6,780 bases of DNA from Alphaproteobacteria bacterium MarineAlpha3_Bin3 (GTDB lineage: Bacteria > Pseudomonadota > Alphaproteobacteria > Rhodospirillales > Casp-alpha2). Each line of letters opens with the position of its first letter. Within the stretch, counting starts at the first letter, position 1. Of this stretch, positions 1 through 6,190 are shown in pieces. Under the pieces are notes generated by a model. It saw only the letters and a list, made by a program, of their open reading frames with translations, was not told the origin of the DNA and made no database searches. The position numbers and the translations under genes were made by a program. The stretch is from contig PTLK01000107.1 of the NCBI GenBank assembly GCA_002938075.1, forward strand, positions 1-6,780. The letters run 5' to 3'.

Positions 1-459
1 GTCGAGGAAGGTCAGTTCGATGATACAAGCTGTGCCGGCGACCTCGGCCCCGACCATGGTGAAAAGCTCGATGGACGCCGCCATGGTGCCGCCGGTGGCC
101 AGCAGGTCGTCCAGGATAACCACCCGCTGGCCTTTTTCGACCGCATCGGATTGGATTTCGATGGTGTCGGTGCCGTACTCCAGCTCGTATTCGTGGCCGA
201 TGATATCCCCCATGAGCTTGCCTTTCTTGCGGATCATGGTGAAACCGAGGCCGAGACGGGACGCCAGCGCCGCCGCCAGGAACCCCCGGGATTCGATGCC
301 GGCCAAAACGCCGGGCTGGAACTGGCTAACCATTTTCGCCAATCGACCCAGTGCCACCTGCCAGGCGTCGGCATGGGCCAACAAGGTGGAAATGTCGTAA
401 AAAAGAATACCCGGTTTGGGGAAATCGGGAATCGAACGGATGTGGTCTTTGAGGTCCAT
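1..459 (-). CDS. apt: Adenine phosphoribosyltransferase, 3' end cut by window edge
   Basis: Purine salvage enzyme of the cytoplasm: adenine plus PRPP gives AMP plus pyrophosphate. The gene starts at the ATG complementary to 457-459 and stays open for 153 codons to base 1. Family length is about 170-183 residues, so roughly 20 C-terminal residues lie outside the window. Visible landmarks are the N-terminus MDLKDHIRSIPDFPKPGILF, with the family's IPDFPKPGI segment; GIESRGF at residues 54-60; the RKKGKLM loop near 77-83; EYGTDTIEI near 94-102; and the PRPP-binding motif VVILDDLLATGGT at 113-125, with the paired Asp and the TGGT phosphate loop. An AGGAT Shine-Dalgarno-like sequence lies just upstream of the ATG on the minus strand, which supports this start. 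It is divergent from the aminotransferase gene and probably unrelated to the transporter downstream. No frameshift or missing motif is seen in the visible part. Confidence 0.95.
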   Translation of the reverse strand, partial: MDLKDHIRSIPDFPKPGILFYDISTLLAHADAWQVALGRLAKMVSQFQPGVLAGIESRGFLAAALASRLGLGFTMIRKKGKLMGDIIGHEYELEYGTDTIEIQSDAVEKGQRVVILDDLLATGGTMAASIELFTMVGAEVAGTACIIELTFLD

Positions 460-556
460 GGTTTATCCTAGAATCCTGAGAAGGCTTTCGTAACCCTTCA
501 GCCGTTTGTAACCTGACAATAATAATTTTCAGCGGGATCTGGAAAGGCAAGCCTCC
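460..556. promoter_or_regulatory. Divergent intergenic region between apt and the aminotransferase gene
   Basis: These 97 bases must hold the 5' signals for two genes transcribed away from each other. An AT-rich patch at 518-528 (AATAATAATTT) is the only stretch resembling a -10 region, and no convincing -35 partner lies at the usual spacing. Two similar short words, CGTAACCCTTCAG near 489-501 and TGTAACCTGAC near 508-517, sit in the same orientation and could be a degenerate repeat. The aminotransferase Shine-Dalgarno is GGAAAGG at 541-547, 9 bases before its ATG. That both promoters lie here is inferred from gene orientation, not from recognised boxes. Confidence 0.4.
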
Positions 557-1888
557 ATGACACATGTATTTCAGCGTCAGATCCATGCCGATCTGCCGCG
601 CGCCAAAAAGGGGGATGGCATCTATATCATCGATGCCGACGGAAAACGTTATCTCGATGCGTCGGGCGGCGCCGCCGTCAGCTGCCTCGGCCATTCGGAC
701 CCCGACGTGATCCAGGCGATCAAGGACCAGGCCGAGACGCTGGCTTTCGCCCATACCGCCTTTTTCACTTCCGAGGCGGCGGAGGAACTTGCCAACCTTC
801 TGATCGGCAAGGCCCCCGACGGCATCGAAGTCGTCTATTTCGTATCCGGCGGTTCGGAAGCCATGGAAGCGGCGTTGAAGATGGCGCGCCAGTATTTCCT
901 AGAGGTTGGCGAGCCCGAGCGGACGAAATTTATCGCCCGCCGCCAAAGCTACCACGGCAACACCCTGGGCGCTCTTTCGGTCGGCGGAAACGTCTGGCGG
1001 CGGGAGCCCTTCGAGGCGATGCTCATGGACGTCGGGCACATTCAGCCGTGTTATGCCTACCGCAACCAATTGGACGGCGAGACGGAAGAGGAATACGGCC
1101 TTCGCGCGGCGGATGAGTTGGAAGCCGAAATCCAGCGCCTGGGGCCGGAGACGGTTATCGCCTTTGTCGCCGAAACGGTGGTCGGCGCCACCGCCGGGGT
1201 GGTGCCGCCGGTCAAGGGGTATTTCAAGCGCATCCGCGATATCTGTGACCGCCACGGCGTGCTGTTGATCTTGGATGAGGTGATGTGCGGCATGGGCCGG
1301 ACGGGCACGACCTTCGCCTGTGAGCAGGACGGCATCGCGCCTGACATCGTCTGCATCGCCAAGGGATTGGGCGCCGGTTATCAGTCCATTGGCGCGGCCC
1401 TAGTTTCGGCTAAGGTTTTTCAGGCTTTCAGCGAAGGAAGCGGGTTTTTCCAACACGGCCATACCTATATGGGCCATCCGGTGGCCTGCGCGGCGGCGCT
1501 GGCCGTGCAGCGGAAAATCCAGGCCCTCGACCTGCTGGCCAATGTCCGCGAGCAGGGAGAGGTTCTCGAAAGCCGTCTGTTGGACCGCCTGGGCAATCAC
1601 GCCCATGTCGGCGATATCCGCGGCCGGGGGCTGTTCCGGGGCATCGAACTGGTCGCCGACCGCGCCACCAAGGAGCCCTTTGACCCGGCGCTCAAGCTTC
1701 ATGCCGGGCTCAAGGCCCAGGCCATGGACCGTGGCCTGATCTATTATCCGGGTGGCGGCACCGCCGACGGGGTCCAGGGCGATCATATCCTGCTGGCGCC
1801 GCCTTTCATCATCGAAAAGCCTGAGATCGACGAACTGGTGGATCGACTCAGCGCCGCCATCGACGCGGCCATCAAAGACGCATGTTAA
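557..1888 (+). CDS. Class III PLP-dependent aminotransferase (substrate unknown)
   Basis: A complete 443-residue fold-type I aminotransferase of the class III (omega-aminotransferase) group. It would transfer an amino group between an amine or omega-amino acid and a keto acid or aldehyde in the cytoplasm. Visible motifs: the N-terminal DADGKRYLDASGG at 26-38; the PLP-phosphate loop SGGSEAMEAALK at 97-108; SYHGNT at 131-136, whose aromatic residue stacks on the cofactor; the class III signature LLILDEVMCGMGRTG at 236-250, with Asp240 contacting the pyridine nitrogen; the Schiff-base lysine Lys269 in CIAKGLGAGYQ; Thr303 in HTYMGHP; and DIRGRGLF at 353-360, which carries the carboxylate-binding arginine in many relatives. 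Length is normal and all catalytic residues are present. The start has a GGAAAGG ribosome site 9 bases upstream. It overlaps the next gene by 7 bases, so the two are probably co-transcribed. Relatives are usually annotated only as 'aspartate aminotransferase family', so the true substrate cannot be read from the sequence. Confidence 0.93.
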   Translation: MTHVFQRQIHADLPRAKKGDGIYIIDADGKRYLDASGGAAVSCLGHSDPDVIQAIKDQAETLAFAHTAFFTSEAAEELANLLIGKAPDGIEVVYFVSGGSEAMEAALKMARQYFLEVGEPERTKFIARRQSYHGNTLGALSVGGNVWRREPFEAMLMDVGHIQPCYAYRNQLDGETEEEYGLRAADELEAEIQRLGPETVIAFVAETVVGATAGVVPPVKGYFKRIRDICDRHGVLLILDEVMCGMGRTGTTFACEQDGIAPDIVCIAKGLGAGYQSIGAALVSAKVFQAFSEGSGFFQHGHTYMGHPVACAAALAVQRKIQALDLLANVREQGEVLESRLLDRLGNHAHVGDIRGRGLFRGIELVADRATKEPFDPALKLHAGLKAQAMDRGLIYYPGGGTADGVQGDHILLAPPFIIEKPEIDELVDRLSAAIDAAIKDAC

Positions 1889-2379
1889 AGGACTGGCTTT
1901 TAGGAAAGATCCGAATCCAGGCGCTCGGCGCCGGGGCCAAGGAAGTAGAAAAATTCATCGCCGGGCTCGAGGCCATGGAGGACGAGGAAATTGGCGCCAT
2001 GGTCGCCATCGCCACCGTCATCCGCGTCAATTTCGAGACCCACGGCGTCATCGCCGAGGACGTGTTCACCGATGATCCGCTGCCCTCGGCGGAAGTGCTT
2101 GGCGGCTACCAATTGGAAATAAACAGGCTTTCCCGCCAGTTTAGGAAGATGGGCCTGGCCGCGGATTCCGCCGCCGCCATGGTCTGGTCTTATACGTTGA
2201 GATGCCTCAACGTTCTTGAACTGAGGCCCCTTGGGAACCGGATGTGGTCGGAACTCAGACGCGGTTTTCCTTATGTGGAAGAAGCGTTGAAAAAGGGCGA
2301 AGCTGAGAAGAGAGAGGCGTTCCCGGACCGAGTTTGGGCCGAGTGGGGCCTGACGCCGACGAGTTTCGAGTCCGGCTAA
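1882..2379 (+). CDS. Conserved-looking hypothetical protein, overlaps aminotransferase
   Basis: I do not recognise this 165-residue protein. It has no signal peptide and no membrane segment. It looks soluble and mostly helical, with an acidic helix around residues 20-38 (KEVEKFIAGLEAMEDEE), a hydrophobic stretch at 39-50 (AMVAIATVIRVN), a central basic helix near 78-91, a Trp/Tyr/Cys-containing segment at 100-111, and a charged helix at 130-147. The C-terminus has FPDRVWAEWGLTP. No metal-binding Cys/His cluster or nucleotide-binding loop is visible. It starts at an ATG inside the last codons of the aminotransferase gene, a 7-base overlap in another frame. No clear Shine-Dalgarno precedes it, so translation probably depends on coupling to the upstream gene. 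Codon use and GC match the neighbours, which favours a real gene. A function linked to the aminotransferase is inferred from position only. Confidence 0.75.
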   Translation: MLKDWLLGKIRIQALGAGAKEVEKFIAGLEAMEDEEIGAMVAIATVIRVNFETHGVIAEDVFTDDPLPSAEVLGGYQLEINRLSRQFRKMGLAADSAAAMVWSYTLRCLNVLELRPLGNRMWSELRRGFPYVEEALKKGEAEKREAFPDRVWAEWGLTPTSFESG

Positions 2380-2690
2380 CACCCCGAAAACAGTAATCAG
2401 CCATTGCGTCAGGCTATTTTTGGGGGATAAGGTTCTCTTCAGGTTCCTTCAATATTGTATCGGCAGATAGCTGCGCTTTATGCGGTTGTTGCCGGTCCCG
2501 TTGATAAGGAATAAGACGACAACGAGAGCCGGTAAAAAATTCGGCCGAAAGGGAGCAGACATTCGCATATCGCAAGAAGAACGACGCAGAGACGCGGGGC
2601 CGATTATGGGCCGTTTCCGTGCCGTTGTGCCGCTATGACCCGTTCTTTTCCTAAAACCTTCTCCAACCAAGTCAGGGAGTACAAACGACA
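2380..2690 (+). promoter_or_regulatory. 311-base intergenic region and leader of the TRAP operon
   Basis: No supported gene lies here. The stretch should contain the end of the aminotransferase unit and the promoter and leader of the TAXI-TRAP operon. Close to the upstream stop codon is an imperfect inverted repeat: CCCCGAAAA at 2382-2390 pairs with TTTTTGGGG at 2417-2425 (9 bp with one G-U, 26-base loop). It lacks a U-tract, so it is at best a weak terminator or mRNA-end structure. A possible -35/-10 pair, TTGCGT at 2404-2409 and ATAAGG at 2427-2432 (17-base spacer), matches consensus poorly. GTTGTTG at 2485-2491 can pair with CGACAAC about 25 bases on, with one G-U. The ribosome site for the binding-protein gene is AGGGAG at 2674-2679, 11 bases before its ATG. 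I recognise no riboswitch. Confidence 0.4.
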
Positions 2691-3686
2691 ATGAGAAAGC
2701 TAATCGTAACGACCTTGGCCCTGGCCTTTGCCGCCGGTACGTTGTTTGCCACCGGCGCCGCCGAAGCCAAGGACAAGAAGTTCATTTCCATCGGCACCGG
2801 CGGCCCGACGGGCGTCTATTTCATCGTCGGCCAGTCGATCTGCCGTTTGGTTCACAAGGCGGCCGCCGAAGGCCGCAAGACCGGCCGCAAGCACGGTATC
2901 CGCTGCTCGGCGCCGTCGACCGGCGGCTCGACCTACAACATCGGCCAGATTCGCGAAGGTGAGTTGGACTTCGGCGTTGCCCAGTCGGACTGGCAGTTCC
3001 ACGCCTACAACGGTTCGTCCAAGTTCAAGGGCAAGGCCTTCAAGAAGCTGCGGGCCGTGTTCTCGGTTCATCCCGAGCCCTATCACATCATCGTCGGCAA
3101 GAATTCCGGCATCAAGTCGTGGGCCGACCTCAAGGGCAAGCGCTTCAACATCGGCAACCCCGGTTCCGGCCAGCGCGGGACGACGGAAGTCCTGATGGAA
3201 AAATACGGCACCAAGAAGAGCGACTTCAAGATCGCCACCGAACTGACCTCGACCGAGCAGTCGAAGGCGCTGTGCGACGGCAAGATCGACGCCTACGGCT
3301 ACACCGTCGGCGTGCCCAACGCCGGCGTGTCGATTGCCACCGACGGCTGCGGCGCCAAGATCATCAACCTCATGACGTCCGTCGAAAAAGGCCTGGTTGA
3401 CGCCAATCCGTTCTATGCCTTCGCGACCATCCCGAAGGGCACCTACAAGACCACCGACGCCGACGTCACCACCTTCGGCGTGATGGCGACCTTCGTCACC
3501 AGCGCCGATGTAGCTGAAAAAGTGGTCTACGAAGTCGTTCGCGCGGTGTTCGAGAACCTCGACGACTTCCGCAAACTGCACCCGGCGTTCAAGAACCTTG
3601 ATCCCAAGTTAATGATCAAGAACGCCTTGTCGGCCCCGCTGCACCCGGGCGCCGTCAAGTACTACAAGGAAAAAGGCTGGATGTAG
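2691..3686 (+). CDS. TAXI-family TRAP transporter solute-binding protein
   Basis: Periplasmic receptor of a TRAP transporter of the TAXI class. It binds a solute and hands it to the fused permease encoded next. The 331-residue length is normal for the family. The signal peptide is clear: basic start MRKL, hydrophobic core about residues 4-20, and a likely signal peptidase I site after AEA at residue 26. The mature protein begins with the family hallmark ISIGTGGPTGVYF at 33-45. It then shows STGGSTYNI at 76-84, GELDFGVAQSDWQ at 90-102, the conserved NPGSGQRGTTEVL at 156-168, and the typical ending PLHPGAVKYYKEKGW near 316-330. Cys51/Cys72 and Cys195/Cys220 are placed so that they could form periplasmic disulfides (inference). 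It is the first gene of the transporter operon and is followed by an intrinsic terminator that probably sets it in excess over the permease. The ligand is unknown: TAXI proteins have been linked to carboxylates such as glutamate, but nothing here decides. Confidence 0.95.
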   Translation: MRKLIVTTLALAFAAGTLFATGAAEAKDKKFISIGTGGPTGVYFIVGQSICRLVHKAAAEGRKTGRKHGIRCSAPSTGGSTYNIGQIREGELDFGVAQSDWQFHAYNGSSKFKGKAFKKLRAVFSVHPEPYHIIVGKNSGIKSWADLKGKRFNIGNPGSGQRGTTEVLMEKYGTKKSDFKIATELTSTEQSKALCDGKIDAYGYTVGVPNAGVSIATDGCGAKIINLMTSVEKGLVDANPFYAFATIPKGTYKTTDADVTTFGVMATFVTSADVAEKVVYEVVRAVFENLDDFRKLHPAFKNLDPKLMIKNALSAPLHPGAVKYYKEKGWM

Positions 3687-3705
3687 TTCTTCCGTTTGAA
3701 TGGAT

Positions 3706-3755
3706 GCCGGCGCCCCTTCCTGGTTACCGCGGCGGGGCGCCGGTTTTCTTTTTTT
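3706..3755 (+). terminator. Intrinsic terminator/attenuator between binding protein and permease
   Basis: Ten perfectly paired bases, CCGGCGCCCC at 3707-3716 with GGGGCGCCGG at 3734-3743, enclose a 17-base loop. They can be extended by a G-U pair (3706/3744). A T-rich run TTTTCTTTTTTT (3744-3755) follows directly. It starts 20 bases after the binding-protein stop codon and ends 20 bases before the permease ATG, with no room for an ordinary new promoter between. The likely role is partial termination, giving more binding-protein than permease message, and 3'-end protection of the short transcript. The structure is seen directly; its leakiness is inferred from the need to express the permease. 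Confidence 0.9.
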
Positions 3756-3762
3756 GATTTTC

Positions 3763-3771
3763 AAGGGGGGG
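3763..3771 (+). promoter_or_regulatory. G-rich ribosome binding site of the TRAP permease
   Basis: AAGGGGGGG lies 4 bases before the ATG at 3776 and fixes that start. The run of seven G is unusual and the spacing is short. It directly follows the terminator U-tract, so the transcript reaching this site must have read through the hairpin or originate from a promoter I cannot see. Confidence 0.6.
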
Positions 3772-3775
3772 CGTT

Positions 3776-6178
3776 ATGGCCGAACAGGCCATCCCTGAGA
3801 TTTCCCAGGAAGAAATAAAAAAACATATCGAGGAAATAGAATATGTTGGGCGCAAGCACGGTCCGCGTCTGGCCGTCGTCGTCGGCGCCATTGCGGCGCT
3901 GTGGTCGCTGTTCCAATTATGGATCGCGTCTCCGTTCCCGTTTATGTTTGGCTTCGGAATTATTACCAGTGTCCCCGCCCGGGGCATCCACTTAGCTTTC
4001 GCTTTTTTGCTTTGTTTTCTGATGTTTCCGGCGGCTAAGTCTCTGGCGACGGCCCGCATCCCAATTTATGACCTTATTTTGGCGTTTTTGGGCACCGGGT
4101 GCGCCCTATACCTATTCCTAGGCTGGGACGGGCTGGTGTCGCGGGAAGGCGTGCTGTGGACCTGGGACATCATGGGCTTCCGGTTTCCCTTCGAGGCTAT
4201 CTTGGGAACCGTCGGCGTGCTGTTGCTTCTGGAGGCGACTCGGCGGTCGATCGGCAAGCCGCTGGTCATCGTCGCTTCCGTTTTCCTTCTGTATTCCTAT
4301 TTCGGCCAGTCCATGCCGGATATCATCTCCCACCGGGGGCTCTCCATCAACCGGCTGATCGGCTATCAATGGCTGGGCCAGGAAGCCATTTTCGGCATAC
4401 CCATCGACGTCTCCGTCAGCTTCGTTTTCCTGTTCGTTCTGTTCGGGGCGCTTCTGGACAAGGCCGGCGCCGGCAAGTACTTCCTGGATTTGTCCTTCGC
4501 GTTGGTCGGCAAATACCGGGGCGGCCCGGCCAAGGCGGCTATACTGGCATCCGGCATGACCGGCGCCATTTCCGGGTCTTCCATCGCCAACGTCGTCACC
4601 ACGGGGGTCTTTACCATCCCGGTGATGCGGAGAATGGGCATGTCAGCGGTCAAGGCCGGCGCCATCGAGGTCGCGGCCTCGACCAACGGCCAGTTGATGC
4701 CGCCGATCATGGGGGCGGCCGCCTTCATCATCGCCGAGCTAATCGGCATTTCCTACTTCGACGTCGTCAAGGCGGCCTTTATCCCAGCGGTATGCAGCTA
4801 TATGGCGCTGATGTATATCTCGCATCTGGAGGCCCTGAAACTGGGCCTCAAGGGCCTGCCGAAGGAAGACATTCCACCCCTCGGCAAGACCTTCAGAAGC
4901 GGCCTCCATTACCTTGTCCCGATCACCGTTCTGGTCTACCTGCTGATGGTCGAACGGTGGACGGCCGGAACCGCCGTTTTCTATTCGATCATGTTGATGA
5001 TGGTGATCATCATCCTCGAGCGGATTTGGCACGAGGAAAAAACCGGCGCCGGCGACATCGCCGCCGCCGTCAAGGAAGGCTTCCAGGAAATCCATGGCGG
5101 CCTGATCGCCGGCGCCCGCAACATGGTCGGCATCGCCATCGCCGTGGCGGCGGCGGGCATCATCGTCGGCGCCGTCGGCTCCACCGGACTGAACAACGCC
5201 CTGGTCGGCGTGATCGAGGCCATATCCGGCGGTAACGTATACATCCTTCTGATTTTAACTGCGGTCCTCAGCCTAATTCTCGGCATGGGCCTGCCGACGA
5301 CGGCCAATTATCTGGTCGTCGCTTCGTTGCTGGCCGGCGTGCTGGTGGAACTGGGAACGGCATCCGGGTTGGTGCTGCCGCTGATCGCGGTGCACCTGTT
5401 CGTGTTCTACTTCGGTATCCTGGCCGACGACACCCCGCCGGTCTGCCTGGCGGCGTTTGCGGCCGCCGCCATATCCCGGGCCGATCCCATCAAGACCGGG
5501 ATTCAAGGCTTTTACTACGATATCCGCACGGCGATCCTGCCGTTCATCTTCATCTTCAACCCGGAATTGCTGCTGGTCGGGGTCGACAGCGTCTGGCAAG
5601 GGTTGATGATCTTCGTCATGACGCTGCTGGCCCTGTTCAGTTTCAGCTCGCTAACCCAGGGATGGGTCCTCATCAAGACCACGATTGTCGAAAGTATTCT
5701 TCTCGCCGCCGTGGTGGTGTGCCTGTTCAGGCCCGATTTCGTCATGGACCAGTTTTTCCCGAAATTCGCCACTTTCGATACGGCGAAATTCGTTTCCGGG
5801 GAAGCATCGGTGACACCGGGATATTCGATCCGTTTCCATCTGACGCGGTCCACCGATTACGGCGACCGGTTTAAGCTCTACCGTGTGTTCACGCCTGATC
5901 TTAAGGATACCGGCCTCGAAGCCCGCTACGGGATCAAGATGGCGCCCGCCGATGACGGCCGCTACGAAGTCACCGACCTGACGCCTAAGGGCCTGGCGGA
6001 TCAGGCCGGGATCAGAATCGGCGATTTTGTCACCGAAGTCGACGAGGAAAAGGTCGGCCAGCCGCCCAAGGAACTGATCTATCCTGTCGGTTTGGTACTG
6101 ATCGGCATCGTTCTGGGCCTGCAACTGATGCGCCGCCGCCGGGAACAGGCCGTTCCTGCGGTCGCCGACGGCGCATAG
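3776..6178 (+). CDS. Fused TRAP transporter permease (4TM/12TM, DctQM-like) with C-terminal DUF3394
   Basis: Inner-membrane component of the TAXI-TRAP system, 800 residues, combining the small DctQ-like and large DctM-like subunits in one chain. It is expected to be a secondary, ion-gradient-driven importer. A charged cytoplasmic N-terminus (residues 1-30) precedes hydrophobic helices at about 31-50, 70-86, 97-117, 140-153 and 161-176, the DctQ-like part and linker. The DctM-like part (about 200-600) contains the family core GMTGAISGSSIANVVTTG at 260-277, STNGQLMPPIMGAAAF at 302-317, and the second-half motif GMGLPTTANY at 503-512, followed by LADDTPPVCLAAFA at 549-562. Two further helices (about 607-622 and 634-650) lead into a non-membrane domain at about 651-765 of DUF3394 type. 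This includes a PDZ-like segment, LADQAGIRIGDFVTEVDEEKV at 740-760. A final helix (768-784) ends in RRRR, suggesting that end is cytoplasmic. All TRAP motifs are intact. The usp gene begins 12 bases downstream, indicating one operon. Confidence 0.95.
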   Translation: MAEQAIPEISQEEIKKHIEEIEYVGRKHGPRLAVVVGAIAALWSLFQLWIASPFPFMFGFGIITSVPARGIHLAFAFLLCFLMFPAAKSLATARIPIYDLILAFLGTGCALYLFLGWDGLVSREGVLWTWDIMGFRFPFEAILGTVGVLLLLEATRRSIGKPLVIVASVFLLYSYFGQSMPDIISHRGLSINRLIGYQWLGQEAIFGIPIDVSVSFVFLFVLFGALLDKAGAGKYFLDLSFALVGKYRGGPAKAAILASGMTGAISGSSIANVVTTGVFTIPVMRRMGMSAVKAGAIEVAASTNGQLMPPIMGAAAFIIAELIGISYFDVVKAAFIPAVCSYMALMYISHLEALKLGLKGLPKEDIPPLGKTFRSGLHYLVPITVLVYLLMVERWTAGTAVFYSIMLMMVIIILERIWHEEKTGAGDIAAAVKEGFQEIHGGLIAGARNMVGIAIAVAAAGIIVGAVGSTGLNNALVGVIEAISGGNVYILLILTAVLSLILGMGLPTTANYLVVASLLAGVLVELGTASGLVLPLIAVHLFVFYFGILADDTPPVCLAAFAAAAISRADPIKTGIQGFYYDIRTAILPFIFIFNPELLLVGVDSVWQGLMIFVMTLLALFSFSSLTQGWVLIKTTIVESILLAAVVVCLFRPDFVMDQFFPKFATFDTAKFVSGEASVTPGYSIRFHLTRSTDYGDRFKLYRVFTPDLKDTGLEARYGIKMAPADDGRYEVTDLTPKGLADQAGIRIGDFVTEVDEEKVGQPPKELIYPVGLVLIGIVLGLQLMRRRREQAVPAVADGA

Positions 6179-6183
6179 GGAGG
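6177..6183 (+). promoter_or_regulatory. Ribosome binding site deciding the original usp start
   Basis: AGGGAGG overlaps the permease TAG stop and stands 7 bases before the ATG at 6191. This is a strong Shine-Dalgarno at ideal spacing, and it shows that the ancestral usp start was 6191 and not the TTG at 6251 downstream of the internal stop codon. Confidence 0.7.
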
Positions 6184-6190
6184 CCGGAGC

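Noticed and set aside
20..471. Plus-strand frames at the left edge
   Set aside because: They lie opposite apt, whose minus-strand translation shows the PRPP motif and family N-terminus.
2449..2691. 80-codon minus-strand frame across the intergenic region
   Set aside because: It starts over the binding-protein start codon, has no ribosome site or recognisable domain, and has a composition unlike the neighbouring proteins.
2700..3581. Long 293-codon minus-strand open frame opposite the binding-protein gene
   Set aside because: The translation is low-complexity, rich in Gly, Ala, Val, Asp and Arg. It mirrors the codon bias of the TAXI gene, which has a signal peptide and all family motifs.
3687..3775. 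Amber reassignment with the binding protein reading on past its TAG
   Set aside because: The protein ends at the family's normal C-terminus and a terminator follows at once, so TAG acts as a real stop here.
4099..5235. 378-codon plus-strand frame inside the permease gene
   Set aside because: It is an out-of-frame shadow with extreme Arg, Gly and His content. The permease frame has intact TRAP motifs through the same bases.
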